This document shows, in pieces, positions 25,560 through 37,500 of a stretch of DNA of 64,000 bases. Origin of the DNA: Tachypleus tridentatus (lineage: Eukaryota; Arthropoda; Merostomata; Xiphosura; Limulidae); assembly GCF_004210375.1 (NCBI RefSeq), contig NC_134833.1, forward strand, positions 24,184,063 to 24,248,062. The letters run 5' to 3'. Below the pieces are notes generated by a model. The model searched no databases and had not been told where the DNA came from. It saw only the letters and a list, made by a program, of their open reading frames with translations. Each line of letters starts with the position of its first letter. Position 1 is the first letter of the stretch. The position numbers and the translations under genes are program-made.

Positions 25560-28500
25560 CTAAATAAATTAAAATTCACAGTAATGACATTCTACTCACA
25601 AAAAACTATAAGGTGAATGAAAAATAGTTTCATATAATGAAAACCTAAATATTCTACATTATTAAAGCAATAAACAGTAAAATAATTAGCTGTAAGTGAA
25701 GACAAGCTCCCTCTGCTTAAACAGAACCTTACCTAAACCAGTGAGTGAGTTGCATCATGATGTACAGAGAGGCTAAACAGGCCAATAGATGGAAACATGA
25801 ATAACTATAGATGACACCATTAGCTTCATTCCTAACCACCTTCTGGCCTCCCTTACTGTCAATCTGAACACCAGCAGCTGAAAAACAATAATTACACTAT
25901 AATACATTAAGTAATATTCTTTATTCTGGTGTGAAATAATAATTATACTACAGGGTGTTTGGAAAGTCATTGTGCTGTTTTTAAAGCAGTGATAACAGCA
26001 TTAATTCCATCTATTTCAAGCCAGCAACTGATAGCGCTGTTTAGAAACAAAATAAGAAGGATCCAAGCCTGTATTTATGACAACGGGGGTCACTTTCAAC
26101 ATTGTTTATAATTGTTATTCATATTTACTTTGTGTATTCTATATTGAAACATGTCTGTTAATAAATATACAAGTGCACAGTGACTTTCTGAACACCCTGT
26201 ATAATACATTAAGTAATACCACTTATTTTGGTGTGAAATAATAATTACATCATAATACATTAAGTAATACCCTTTTGGTGTGAAATAATAACCACATCAT
26301 AATACATTAAGAAATACCGTATACTGTGTTGTGAAGTAATAATTACACTATACAGTGGTACCTCGGTTCTCGAACTTAATCCATTCCAAAAGGCTGTTTG
26401 AAAACCGAATCAATTTTTCCCATAAGAAATACTGTAAATTAAATTAATCCGTTACAGACCTCCAAACATTATGCATTATGAAGCATTTTAAGTAAAATTA
26501 TTGGTTATTTATATCTGTACAATAATACTTACATGCATAAAGTCAACCACAAAAACTATAAACACAATAAAAAAACAATAAATGAAAATTTAACTGCACT
26601 TTACCTGTGCTGAGGAGAGCTGATGGCGTAATTGAAAGGTGGTGAGGAACGTGGAGAGTAGGAGGGTTATTATTGTTTGGAAGGGGAGTCACCTTCCATA
26701 AAAACATCAGGTAACTCTCTTTCTGGGGTTCTTTCTCTTTTCTGTCTCTTTGCACTGCTACAACCAGCTTGAGACTCACTGGACCTATTTATCACTAAAA
26801 ATTTGTCTAATGAGGTTTGTTTCTGCCTGCATTTTAAAATGTTTCTGAAGTAAGACATGGCATTGTCATTGAAAAGGTTTATGCTGCGGTTTGCTACAGC
26901 TTTGTCAGTGTGAAATTTTTCCACAAAACTTTGTAACTCTCCCCATTTTCCACACATTTCCTTGATTAGTGAACTAGGAACATCCTCCCTCCTCATCTGA
27001 AGACATTTCCTCAGTTGCCTTCTGTTGCTGCTCCTTCTGAAGGTCTTGGTGTTCTTCCATGGTGAGCTCAGTGTTGTGGTCTTCCACCAACTCCTCCACG
27101 TCATCACCAATCACATTCAAGCCCATACACTTGCCTAGTAAAACAATATCCTCGACAACAGGCTCAGCCTCAAAGCCTTCAAAGTCTCTATCTGCTACTG
27201 AGTCTGGCCACAATTTCTTCCAGGCTGAGTTCATGGTCTTCAAAGACACTTCCCTCCAGGCTTTGTCTATGATCCTCAAGCAATGGAGGATATTGAAGTG
27301 ATTTTTTCAGAACTCTCTGAGGGTTAACTCTGTGTCAGGGGTCACTTGAAAGCACCTTTGAAACAGTGCTTTGGTGTAGAGTTTTTTAAAGTTCCATATG
27401 GCCTGCCGGTCCATGGTCTGAATGAGAGGAGTCGTGTTAGGGGGCAAGAGCTTCACCGTAATGAAACTGTACTCCTCCACCAACCCTGGTGGGTGAGCAG
27501 GTGCATTGTCCATCACAAGAAGGGCCTTGAGTGGCAACTGTTTTTCCATGAAGTAATTCTTTACACTTGGGGCAAACACTTCATGGACCCACCTCATAAA
27601 AAATTGCCTGGTTACCCATGCTTTACTATTAGCCCTCTACATGACATTTAGTTTACTTTTCAAGACATTATTTTTCTAAAAAACCTTCAGATTCTCAAAA
27701 TGGTACACAAGCAAAGGCTTAAGTTTTAAGTCCCCATTTGCATTACTACATAACAATAGAGTTAGCCTGTCCTTCATTGGCTTGTGTCCCAGCAGTGACT
27801 TCTCCTCCTTGGTGATGTAGGTCCTCTTTGGCATTTTCTTCCAAAAGAGGCCTGTCTCATCACAGTTGAACACTTGTTGGGAAATAAAACCCTCAGCTTC
27901 TACATAGTCCTTAAATTCCCTAACAAATATATCAGCAGCATCTTTGTTAGAACTGGCACCCTCCCCATGTCTCACCACACTATGTATGCCACTCCTCTTC
28001 CTAAATTTTTCAAACCACCCCCAATTTGCCTTAAAGGTATCACTTATATTGGTACTGATTCCAGGAGTGTTTATCAGGAGGTCAGCATGCAACTGCTTTG
28101 CTTCCTCACAAGCTAACAGTTTTTTGTTTATCCAAATCAACAACAGTTTTTCTTCCTCTTCCATTGTTTGTGATCTTTGTTTCGTAAGCACTGTCACTTC
28201 TTTTGCAACATCAGCTCCTTTGATGACCTCTTTATTTTTCCGTATGGTGCAGACTGTAGACTTTGCCATTCCAAACTTTGTAGCAAGGTCAGACGAGCGA
28301 ACACCACTCTTATATTTCGTTATGAGATCTTTTTTCACCTCTATTGTGGCTCAAACAACATTTCTTTTTGGTTTGCTGCTTTCATTATCCTTCTTTGACC
28401 CCATGGTGGCTTATTTAATCAAAATATTTAGAAAAACAACAAAAAAACAAGAATGTTCACAGCTGATTTTAGTGGGGATGTGGACTGAGCAACAGGTGAG

Positions 28501-31500
28501 GGTAAAATATTTTGGGCAATCTTGGTGTGGGCCGAAAATGGTTGAAGGGTCATTTGAGTCATCAGTTGGGTTATTTCGAGAGTACAGGCTATGACAGCTG
28601 GGTTCGGGAACCGAGTTTATGTTCAACAGCCGAGACATTTTTTCTCAAACAATATGTTCGAAAACCAAATTGTTCAAGAACCAAGGTGCCACTGTAATAC
28701 ATTAAGCAATAGCCTTCATTGTGGTGTAAAATAATCACATAATAATATATTATGCAAGACTATTTACTGTGGTGTGAAATAATAATTAACACTTTAATAC
28801 ATTAAGTACTATTGTTTTATGTGGTGTGAAATAATAATTAACACTATAATACATTAAGTAATACCCTTTAATGTGTGAAATAATAATTACACTATAATAA
28901 ATTAAGTCATACCATTTACAGTAGTGTGAAAGATTAATTACACTGTAATACATTAACTAATACTCTTTATGCTGGTGTGAAATAATAATTACACTATAAT
29001 AATTAGATAATACCCTTTTATTATGGTGTGAACTACTAATTATTATAATAAATTAAGTAATACCCCTTGCTATAGTGTGTAATTCTTATTTCACTGTAAT
29101 ACATAAAATAATACTCTTCATTGTGGCATAAAATAATAACAACACTGTAATAAATTAATTTAAAGCTTTAATTCTGGTGTGAAATAATAACTATAACATA
29201 ATGCAATAAGTGATACACTTAATTGCAATGTGAAATAATAATTACACCGTAATATATTAAGTAATACTCTTCATTGTGGTGTGAAATAATAATTACACTG
29301 TAATACATTAAATAACACCCTTCATTGTGTGATAATATAATAATGACACTGTAATACTCTTTATTGTGGTGTGAAATAATAATTCTTTAATACATTAGGT
29401 AATACTCTTTAATGTAGTGTAAAATAATAATCACACTGGAATACATTAAGTAATACCCTTCATTGTGGTGGGAAATAATAATTCTGTAATACATTAGGTA
29501 ATACTCTTTAATGTAGTGTAAAATAATAATCACACTGGAATACATTAAGTAATACCCTTCATTGTGGTGTGAAATAATAATTCTGTAATACATTAGGTAA
29601 TACTCTTTAATGTAGTGTAAAATAATAATCACACTGGAATACATTAAGTAATACCCTTCATTGTGGTGGGAAATAATAATTCTGTAATACATTAGGTAAT
29701 ACTCTTTAATGTAGTGTAAAATAATAATCACGCTGTAATACATAAAGTAATTCCATTCATTATGGTGTGAAATAATAATCACGCTGTAATACATTAATAA
29801 CCTTCAATCTAGTGGTAAATAATAATTATACCATAATACATTAAGTGATACACTTTACTGTGGTATGAAATGATAATTGTACCATAATACATGAAGTGAT
29901 AAACTTTATCGTGATGTGAAAAAATAATTATACTATAATACATCAAGTAATATCCTTCATTGTAGAGTGAAATATTAGACTATAATACAGTAAGTAATAC
30001 ACTGGTGTGAAATAGTAATTAATTAACTGATTGATTTAGTGTTTTATGGCACAAAGCAGCTAGGCTATCTGCACCAAATGTCCAGTAAAAAGGTAAAAAT
30101 AAATTAAATGAAGTAAAATACATAAAAGGAAATGAAGGTAAAACAAAACAGCATTGAAAAACAGAAAAAGCATAAAACCAATGTTGACACCCAGTTACGA
30201 GAGAAAGCAGAGAAAGATAAGTTGTAAAGGATTTTCTGTAGCATAATGGTAATGATCATAACCCGCCAGGAAGACTAACAGGTAAGTTCAAGAACCACCG
30301 TCAGTCACCCGAAGTTGGTCTTTCCAGTCCTGGTTCCGGGTTATGTGTCATTATGGCCAGTACTAAAAGGTAAAGTAATAGAAGTGTTAAATGACATGCA
30401 GCAAAAGTGTAATAACAACTCTCCAGGATGACTAACGGGTAGTTCAAACGGATAGTTCAAACAGCAGCGTTAGTCACCTGAAGTTGGCCTTTCCAGTCCT
30501 GGTGGTTAAGTTATTTAATGTTCTGGCCATTTTACAATGTCAAATTGAATTAGAGATTGAGACTCTGAAAAAAACCACAATTAAAAAGGTGTAATGAATA
30601 AATATCAAACACTTAAATGAGGTTGAAAAGATTAACGGCCATTAAAAAACTAAAAACTTTATCAAGGTGGACAGTGTCACCATCACCAATAACACTATCC
30701 AATGTTACAGACAAACCCTAGGACAGAACATGTTTAAAATAGTGCTGTCGTTGAGAGTCGTAACAATGGCAGGAAAGTAAAATGTGGCTTACAGTGATCT
30801 GAGTGTTACACAAACTACACACTGGTGCATCAGTTTCAGATAAAAGAAAACGAGTTAAAAAACTGTGACCAATGTGTAGTCTAGTTAGAACAAGTTCCTC
30901 CTTCCAAACCTTATGGGTGCTAGACGGCCAAAGCCCAATACAGGGTTTTATTTGAAAAAGCTTGTTGTTACGTTGCTCACTCCAAGTGGACTGCCAACTG
31001 GCACGGAGCCGAGCCCTAAATACAGGACCATAGTCCATGTATGGAATAGGCACAATGGTGATAGTGCCAGAGCAGATAGATTTAGCTGCCATGTCTGCAA
31101 GCGAGTTCCTGAGAATACCAACATAGCCTGGTATCCAGAAAAACTGGATAGAAGTAGATGTTAATGAGAAATGGGCCAGTCGGTTTTAAATATCAGCGAG
31201 AACAGGATATGAACCAAAGTGGAGTCCAAGGCCAGTAGAAAACTAAGCGAGTCAGTATAAATAGTGCAGATGAAGTACTGCTTTGCTGCAATATGATCCA
31301 GGGCAAGAGAAATGGCATACAGTTCAGCAGTAAACACAGAAGCTGTAGAGGGGATTCTGCATGCAACCACTGAACCACAATAAACCATGGCAGAGCCCAC
31401 AGAGTCACCTGATTTTGAACCATCCATATAAATTGGAATAGAAAGGTTGTTTGAAAGATGTTCAGTAAATAAAAGATGGTACTTCCAATCGGGAGTATCT

Positions 31501-34500
31501 GCCTTTTTCAGATGACTTAAAGAAAGGTCACATTTGGGAACTGTAATAAGCCATGGGGTAGGATGGTCTAACCATTGGTTTCAACAATGTTTTCCAAGGA
31601 CAGACCCAATTCATCCAATTGCGCCTGGATGGCCAAAAGAAGCAATGGCCGATCTACTGTTTTGAAAAAGTAAGGCTCACTGAGGAAGGAAAATACATCC
31701 CCAAGTAGGATGCTTTGGTAAGGAGCAAATTTTGAAGAATACAGTAAAGACAGTTGCAAATGGCGAAGGTGCAGAGAAGGTTCCACATATAAGCTCTGAA
31801 CTGGGGAGGTGCGGAAAGCCCCAGTGCAGAGTCAAAGTCCTTGATGACGAATGGGGTCCAGCATCTTTAAGGCCGAGGGTCTGGCAGAGCCATAGACCAT
31901 CGATCCATAGTCGAGTTTTGAACAAATAAGAGCACGATATATCTTTAACACAGAACATCGATCCGCTCCCCAACTGGCAGTAGACAGGACATGAAGGATG
32001 TTCAGTGCTCTTGAGCATTTGACCCGTAGCTGCTTTAAGTGTGGTATAAAGGTCAGCTTATGATCACAGATAAGCCCCAAAAACTTGGTCTCAGGGACCA
32101 CTGGCAGTGAAACTTCACCGATATGGAGTTCAGAATCAGGGTGGATACCCTGTTGGCGGTGAAAGTGCATGCAAACGGTTTTAGAGAGAGAAAAATTAAA
32201 GCCGTTCGCCATAGTCCACTTCAGTATACGATTGAGGGCAGTTTGCAGTTGCTGCTCAATATATCTCATGTGCAACGACTGGTATGAGATGTGAAAGTTG
32301 TCAACACAGAGCCTGTTTGCAACAGTAAGAGGGAGTTGTTCAGTGATGGCATTTATCTTTATACTGAAAAGTGTGACACTCAAAATACAGCCCTGAGTGA
32401 CCCCAAGATCCTGTACAGAAGAACGGGAAAGTGCCAAACCCACACTAACTTGGAATCTCATGTCCATTAAAAAATTTTTAATAAACATGGGTAAATGGCC
32501 AGGTAACCTAAAAATATGGAGGTCTTGCAAAATGCCATACCTCCATGTTGTGTCATAAGCCTTCTCAATGTCAAAGAATATTATAACAAGATGTTGGCGT
32601 TTGAGAAAGGCTTCTGTGATTGATGTTTCAAGTCGAATTAGGTTGTCCGTGGTGGAATGCTGTCATTGGAACCCACATTGAGTGGGTGAGAGGAGGTTGT
32701 TTGATTCGAAGAACCGAACAAGACGAGCATTAACCATCCTCTCTAAGGTCTTACAGAGACAGCTCGTCAAAGCAATTGGACGGTAGTGTGAAGGAATCTT
32801 GGGATCTTTCCCAGTTTTAGAGAAAGGTAAAATAATAGCCTGGTACCAGGCATTAGGAAAACATTCTCCTGCCAGATCTGGTTAAAAACAATTAGAAGGA
32901 CATTAAGAGAAGCAGGAGATAGATGGCACAGCATGTCATAGTGTACATCATCAGGTCCAACAGATGTACTGCCAGACCGATAAAGGGCCATTTTCAGTTC
33001 CACCAGTGTAAAGAAACGATTATAGTAAAAAAGACAGTCAGTTCAAAGGAAAGAAGTGAACACTCTGCCCGAGTCTTGATGGCCAAGAAGGTGGAGAAAC
33101 AAGCAGAAGTGCTAGATACCTGGCAAAAGCTTTCACCTAGAATATCGGCAATACTCCGGACATCAGCTACTTCTTGGCCATCAGAGAGTAAGATGGAGAG
33201 GGGGACAGAATTGTGGTGCCCACTGACCTTTCGAATCCTGTCCCATATGACCTTGGAACTGGTGGAAGAAGATATGCTGGTTGTGAACTTAATCCAAAAT
33301 TCCTTCTGGCTTTGATGTCTTACCTGCCTAGCATGTGCACGGGCCCGTTGGAAAGCGATGTGGTTCGAAAGTGGGGGGATATCTACGGAAAGTATCCCAG
33401 GCCCGTTTTTGAGTCTTCCATGCCAAGTGGCAAGCAGGATTCCACCACGGACGAGGATATCGTGGAAAACGTGTCAAGGTTTTAGGAATACACTGAGCAG
33501 CTGCTTGTATAATACAGTCAGTTACTGCTGCAACACAGTCGTCTATTGATGGCTGATTCACAATGGCAGGATTAAGTGAAACAGTCTGCCTGATCCAGCT
33601 TCCACCGGGGGCACGCTGATAGGGTGGCATTGACCACGGCCAGTCTCTCTCAAAAGTATAGGAAAATGATCACTGCCTAGTGGATTATTGTAAACCCTCC
33701 ATGAAAAATGGGAAAATAATGAAGGGGAGCAAACTGAGAAATCAATAGCGATAAAGAACTGACTAGGTGAGTGAAAATAAGTGGAAGAACCAGTATCAAA
33801 AAGAGAAAGATTGTGATCAGTGGGCATACGTTCTACAGTGCAACCCCTCCTATCAATAACAGCACTTCCCCAGAGGGGATGGCGTCCATTAAAGTCCCCC
33901 ACGATTAGAAATGGAGACGGCAACTGTTCAATGAGAGCATCAAGGTCTGATTGATCATATGTCTCTCCAGGGGACAGATAGATAGAACAAACAGTGATGG
34001 TATGACCCAAGGAAACACGAATGGCTACTGCCTCCAAGGGTGTGTTGAGTGACAAAGACAGGGTGGGCACATGCTGATCAACCAATAGTGGCACCTCTCC
34101 ATGTAATCGTCCATCACACAGCCTGTCATTTCTGTACAGAGAAAACTGCCGAATGGTGACTGTATCAGCAGGTTTGAGAAATGTTTCTTGTAAGGAAAGA
34201 CATACAGGATGGTAGGAAGCAATCAGTGTTTTGATATCATCCAGATTAGAGCGTAAACCTCAACAGTTCCATTGTATCAAGGTGGCCATTTTTAATGATG
34301 GATAGGCAAAGTGGTTGGAGAACCCTTCTGTTTACGACCACGTCTTTTTTCCTTACTGTCCTTATTCTGAAGAGGTCTATCAACCTCCATGGATCCTGCT
34401 CTGGGTTGATTGGGCAGGTCTTTGTTGTTGGAAGGGGATTCCAGTGACTGAGGATGCGAATGAATGATTGTTTTGCATCGTGGGGTTGGAGAAAAAAATG

Positions 34501-37500
34501 TGTCAGAAGAAATGCCTGTATTTGAAACCAAAGGATGTGAATCTTGAGATTTGTTGGACTGTATGGGAGGAACAGAGATGAGTGTAGAAATTGATTTGTC
34601 AACCTTTTTAACCGTGGAGGTCAAAAGGCTTTTCATCTGTTTTGAAAATGATTCTCTTGGAGGTACAGAAAAATCTGTCTGCACTGTACTGTAGTTGTGG
34701 AACAAAGTGCAGCAGCATATGTCCAAGATGGAGTGCCAGACAGCAATTTCCGAGCCTCAGGATAACTAATGTTATGGGTCGTTTTCAAACGCTGCACCTC
34801 TTTTTCCTCCAACCATTTTGGGCAAGAATGAAAGTAAGAGGGGTGGGAACCATTGCAGTTGACACAATGTGGGTCCATGTGACACTCATAGGCATCGTGG
34901 TCCTTGCCACCACAACGAGCACATGTCAGGGAACCACAACAGGACGTCTTTGAGTGGCCAAACCTCTGACATTGGAAACATCGAAAAGGGTTTGGAATGT
35001 ATGGCTGTACCCTGCAAATTAGATAACCTGCCTTGATGATGGCAGGTGCACGTGGTGATGTAAATGTTAAAACAAGGATATTTGTCGGCAGTGTAACTCC
35101 GTCTTTGGGAGTGGAGATGCGGCTCACTGCAGAAACTCCTTGAGTGGAGAGACCAGCGAGAATCTCTGACTCGGGAACGTTCTTCAAATCCCTCTCAACA
35201 ATAACTCCTCGTGATGAATTCAAGGTAGCATGAGGGGTAACCTCAATAGGTATATCCCTAATTGCTGTTGAATTCAAGAGGAGTTCACTGTGTTGGGTTG
35301 TGGATGTTTCAACTAATATTTCTCCAGATCGAAGCTTCTTTACTGACTTTGGAGAGCCAGCAAGTCCCTCTAGTCCCTTCTAAATAAAAAAGGGAGACAT
35401 TTGCCCTAAAGGTTTTTCTGAAAGAGAATGTAGGATGAAAAATGAGGTACAACTGGTGGTACAAATGTTGAAGATTGCTGATCAGTCTTCAAGATGTGGT
35501 CGTTTACCTATTGACTGTTTTTTCACTATTTTATTTAAATTTTTTGTTGGAGGATCCATAGGAAAAAAGGAAAATTTCGGTACCCACTGACCCCACCCAC
35601 CATGGAGCCCTACGAGGGGACGCACTACAATGTCATGCAAGGACATTGCAGCAACGCCAGGGTTTTGTGAGCACTATACCCAAACACCAGCATCAGACAC
35701 TATGTCCAAAACACCCGTTGAGTACTTCCAACACTGGTACTTGGTTGACTCTAGCCCAAGTGGACCAGCCAATTGACATAAGGGGAGCCACCCAAAGGCC
35801 GCCCGTCTACAGGAATTCAAGGCCAAAGTGATGTGTTAGGGTTGGAACCCTCAACCACCCTCCTCCCCTTCATGGGTCGCCACGCACGGCAAACACGTGA
35901 GTGGATGTTTAGATCCCAGAGGAGGTAAACTGAAAGAACAGAACCTTCTCTGGGAGGTCCCTTCACCACGTACAGGAATCCACACCGAGGGGAACAGTAA
36001 TTAAACAATAATACATTGAGTAATAATTATATTATAATACATTAAGTAATATTCTTTATTGTGGTGTGAAATAATAATCACACTGTGATATATTAAGTAA
36101 TACCCTTCAATCTAGTGTAAAATAATAATTATACCATAATACATTAAGTGATACACTTTACTATGGTGTGAAAAAATAATTATACTATAATACATTAAGT
36201 AATACCCTCCATTGTGGTGTGAAGTAATAATTACACTGTAATACATCAAGAAATATCCATTACTGTGGTGTGAAATAATTGTACTAATATATTAAGTGAT
36301 ACCTTTTAATGTGGTGTGAAATAATAATTATACCATAATACATGAAGTAATAAACTTCATTGTGATGTGAAAAATAATTATACTATAATACATTAAGTAA
36401 TACCCTTCATTGTGGTGTGAAATAATAAAACATTGTAATACAATAAGTAATACCCTTTATTGTGGTGTGAAATAATTACACTGTAATATAATTAATTAAT
36501 GCCCTGCACTATGGTGAGTGTGCATGGTGTGTTATATTTTAAAATATAATACATTAAACATTACACATGTAGTCAAATAACTTTAACTGAGAAAAACTGA
36601 AATGTTGGTAAGGTAAATAAAGAAATGAAATACGTATTTCAACACTTTATACTTTCTCTAAGAAGTTACACATTTCAACAACTTAGTTTGATTGTTGAAG
36701 TATATCAGAAACTTTCATAAAACAAATCAAAGCTTGTGTATCATTTATTCTCATTTCTCAGAGACTATATTTATGGCTTTAGATACACCACTTTGTGTTA
36801 TTCGTTATTTGTTTCTGTCACTAAAGTCTTTACGTATTATTTTAAAAGAAAATCCAATACACTTAACATCTGTAACAAAAATATCTATAGTTATTGTGAG
36901 TTTTATGACAAATGTTCTTCTTAGTGATTACCAATTTCACAGAAGTTTCCAGAACTAGCAAACCCAAAGAAAGAATATAAAAGCAGAGAAGGCTTAATAG
37001 CTTTTGAACCAATGAGAAATCTATTGTGATATAAAAATTCAGCTCATGTTTTTAAAATAATAAGAGAATAACTTACATGACCGAGGATGAGGAAAACAGC
37101 TGGAACAGCACTGTAACACAGAATGAACAATTTCAAACTAAAGATACATAAAAACAATCAATAACAATAATGATATATAACTTACGCTTATAAAACCTTA
37201 CTTTATGTGAAATCTTAATGCATCAAAACTTTGTAATATTTCAGGTCTTATGTTTTTCATCATTGCAACTGAGCTAAACATTAATTCCCAGTTTTCATCA
37301 TATCTGTACAAGACACAAACAAAAAATACAAGTTACGAAGCATTTTCAAGTGACTGCAAAAAAAAAATATCTACCAGACTGATAAGAATTCTTAAGAAAA
37401 ATAACTCAGTTAACTCACACAACAGTAATTATTTAAATGGATAAAAACCTGCTAACATTTATAACACCAGTAATAAGAAAAAAACGTTTTATGTAAAATG

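Larger units (their letters stand above)
30023..35995 (-). mobile_element. LINE copy 1, essentially full length (I/jockey group with RNase H)
   Basis: A 9-bp target-site duplication, agtaattaa, lies at 30014-30022 and 35996-36004. Reading on the minus strand: 5' UTR, ORF1 with three CCHC zinc knuckles, ORF2 with endonuclease, reverse transcriptase, RNase H and a Cys/His C-terminus, then a 3' UTR of about 700 bases with two related copies of an element of about 130 bases (30255-30360 and 30420-30535). The 3' end is '...taaaacactaaatcaatcag', a short microsatellite tail instead of poly(A). Inserted into the 51-bp minisatellite of a SERINC intron, in the same orientation as the gene. Confidence 0.93.
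25881..36515. repeat. 51-bp AT-rich minisatellite in the largest SERINC intron, broken by three transposons
   Basis: Unit 'aataataattacactataat' + 'acattaagtaatacccttca' + 'ttgtggtgtga', visible at 25885-25950, 26200-26350, 28697-30022 and 36005-36515. A higher-order unit of about 97-100 bp (two monomers) repeats three to four times at 29380-29770. The array begins within about 5-10 bases of the splice acceptor of exon h, and its edge monomer resembles the acceptor's pyrimidine tract. Minus-strand open frames (for example 29387-29794) translate the repeat. Confidence 0.92.

Noticed and set aside
27874..28697. Plus-strand open frames up to 216 residues
   Set aside because: Antisense to the Tigger transposase; no independent coding evidence.
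29387..29794. 135-residue minus-strand open frame
   Set aside because: Translation of the 51-bp array. Repeats of '[16 protein letters not shown]' follow the dimer unit and nothing else.
32923..33549. Plus-strand open frames of 130, 90 and 63 residues
   Set aside because: Antisense shadows of the LINE ORF2.
36932..36954. A 23-base SERINC exon candidate (minus strand, ag|TTCTGG ... TTG|gtaatc)
   Set aside because: Its phases could fit between exons e and h alone, but the combination of exons f and g has better splice sites and a family-like position.
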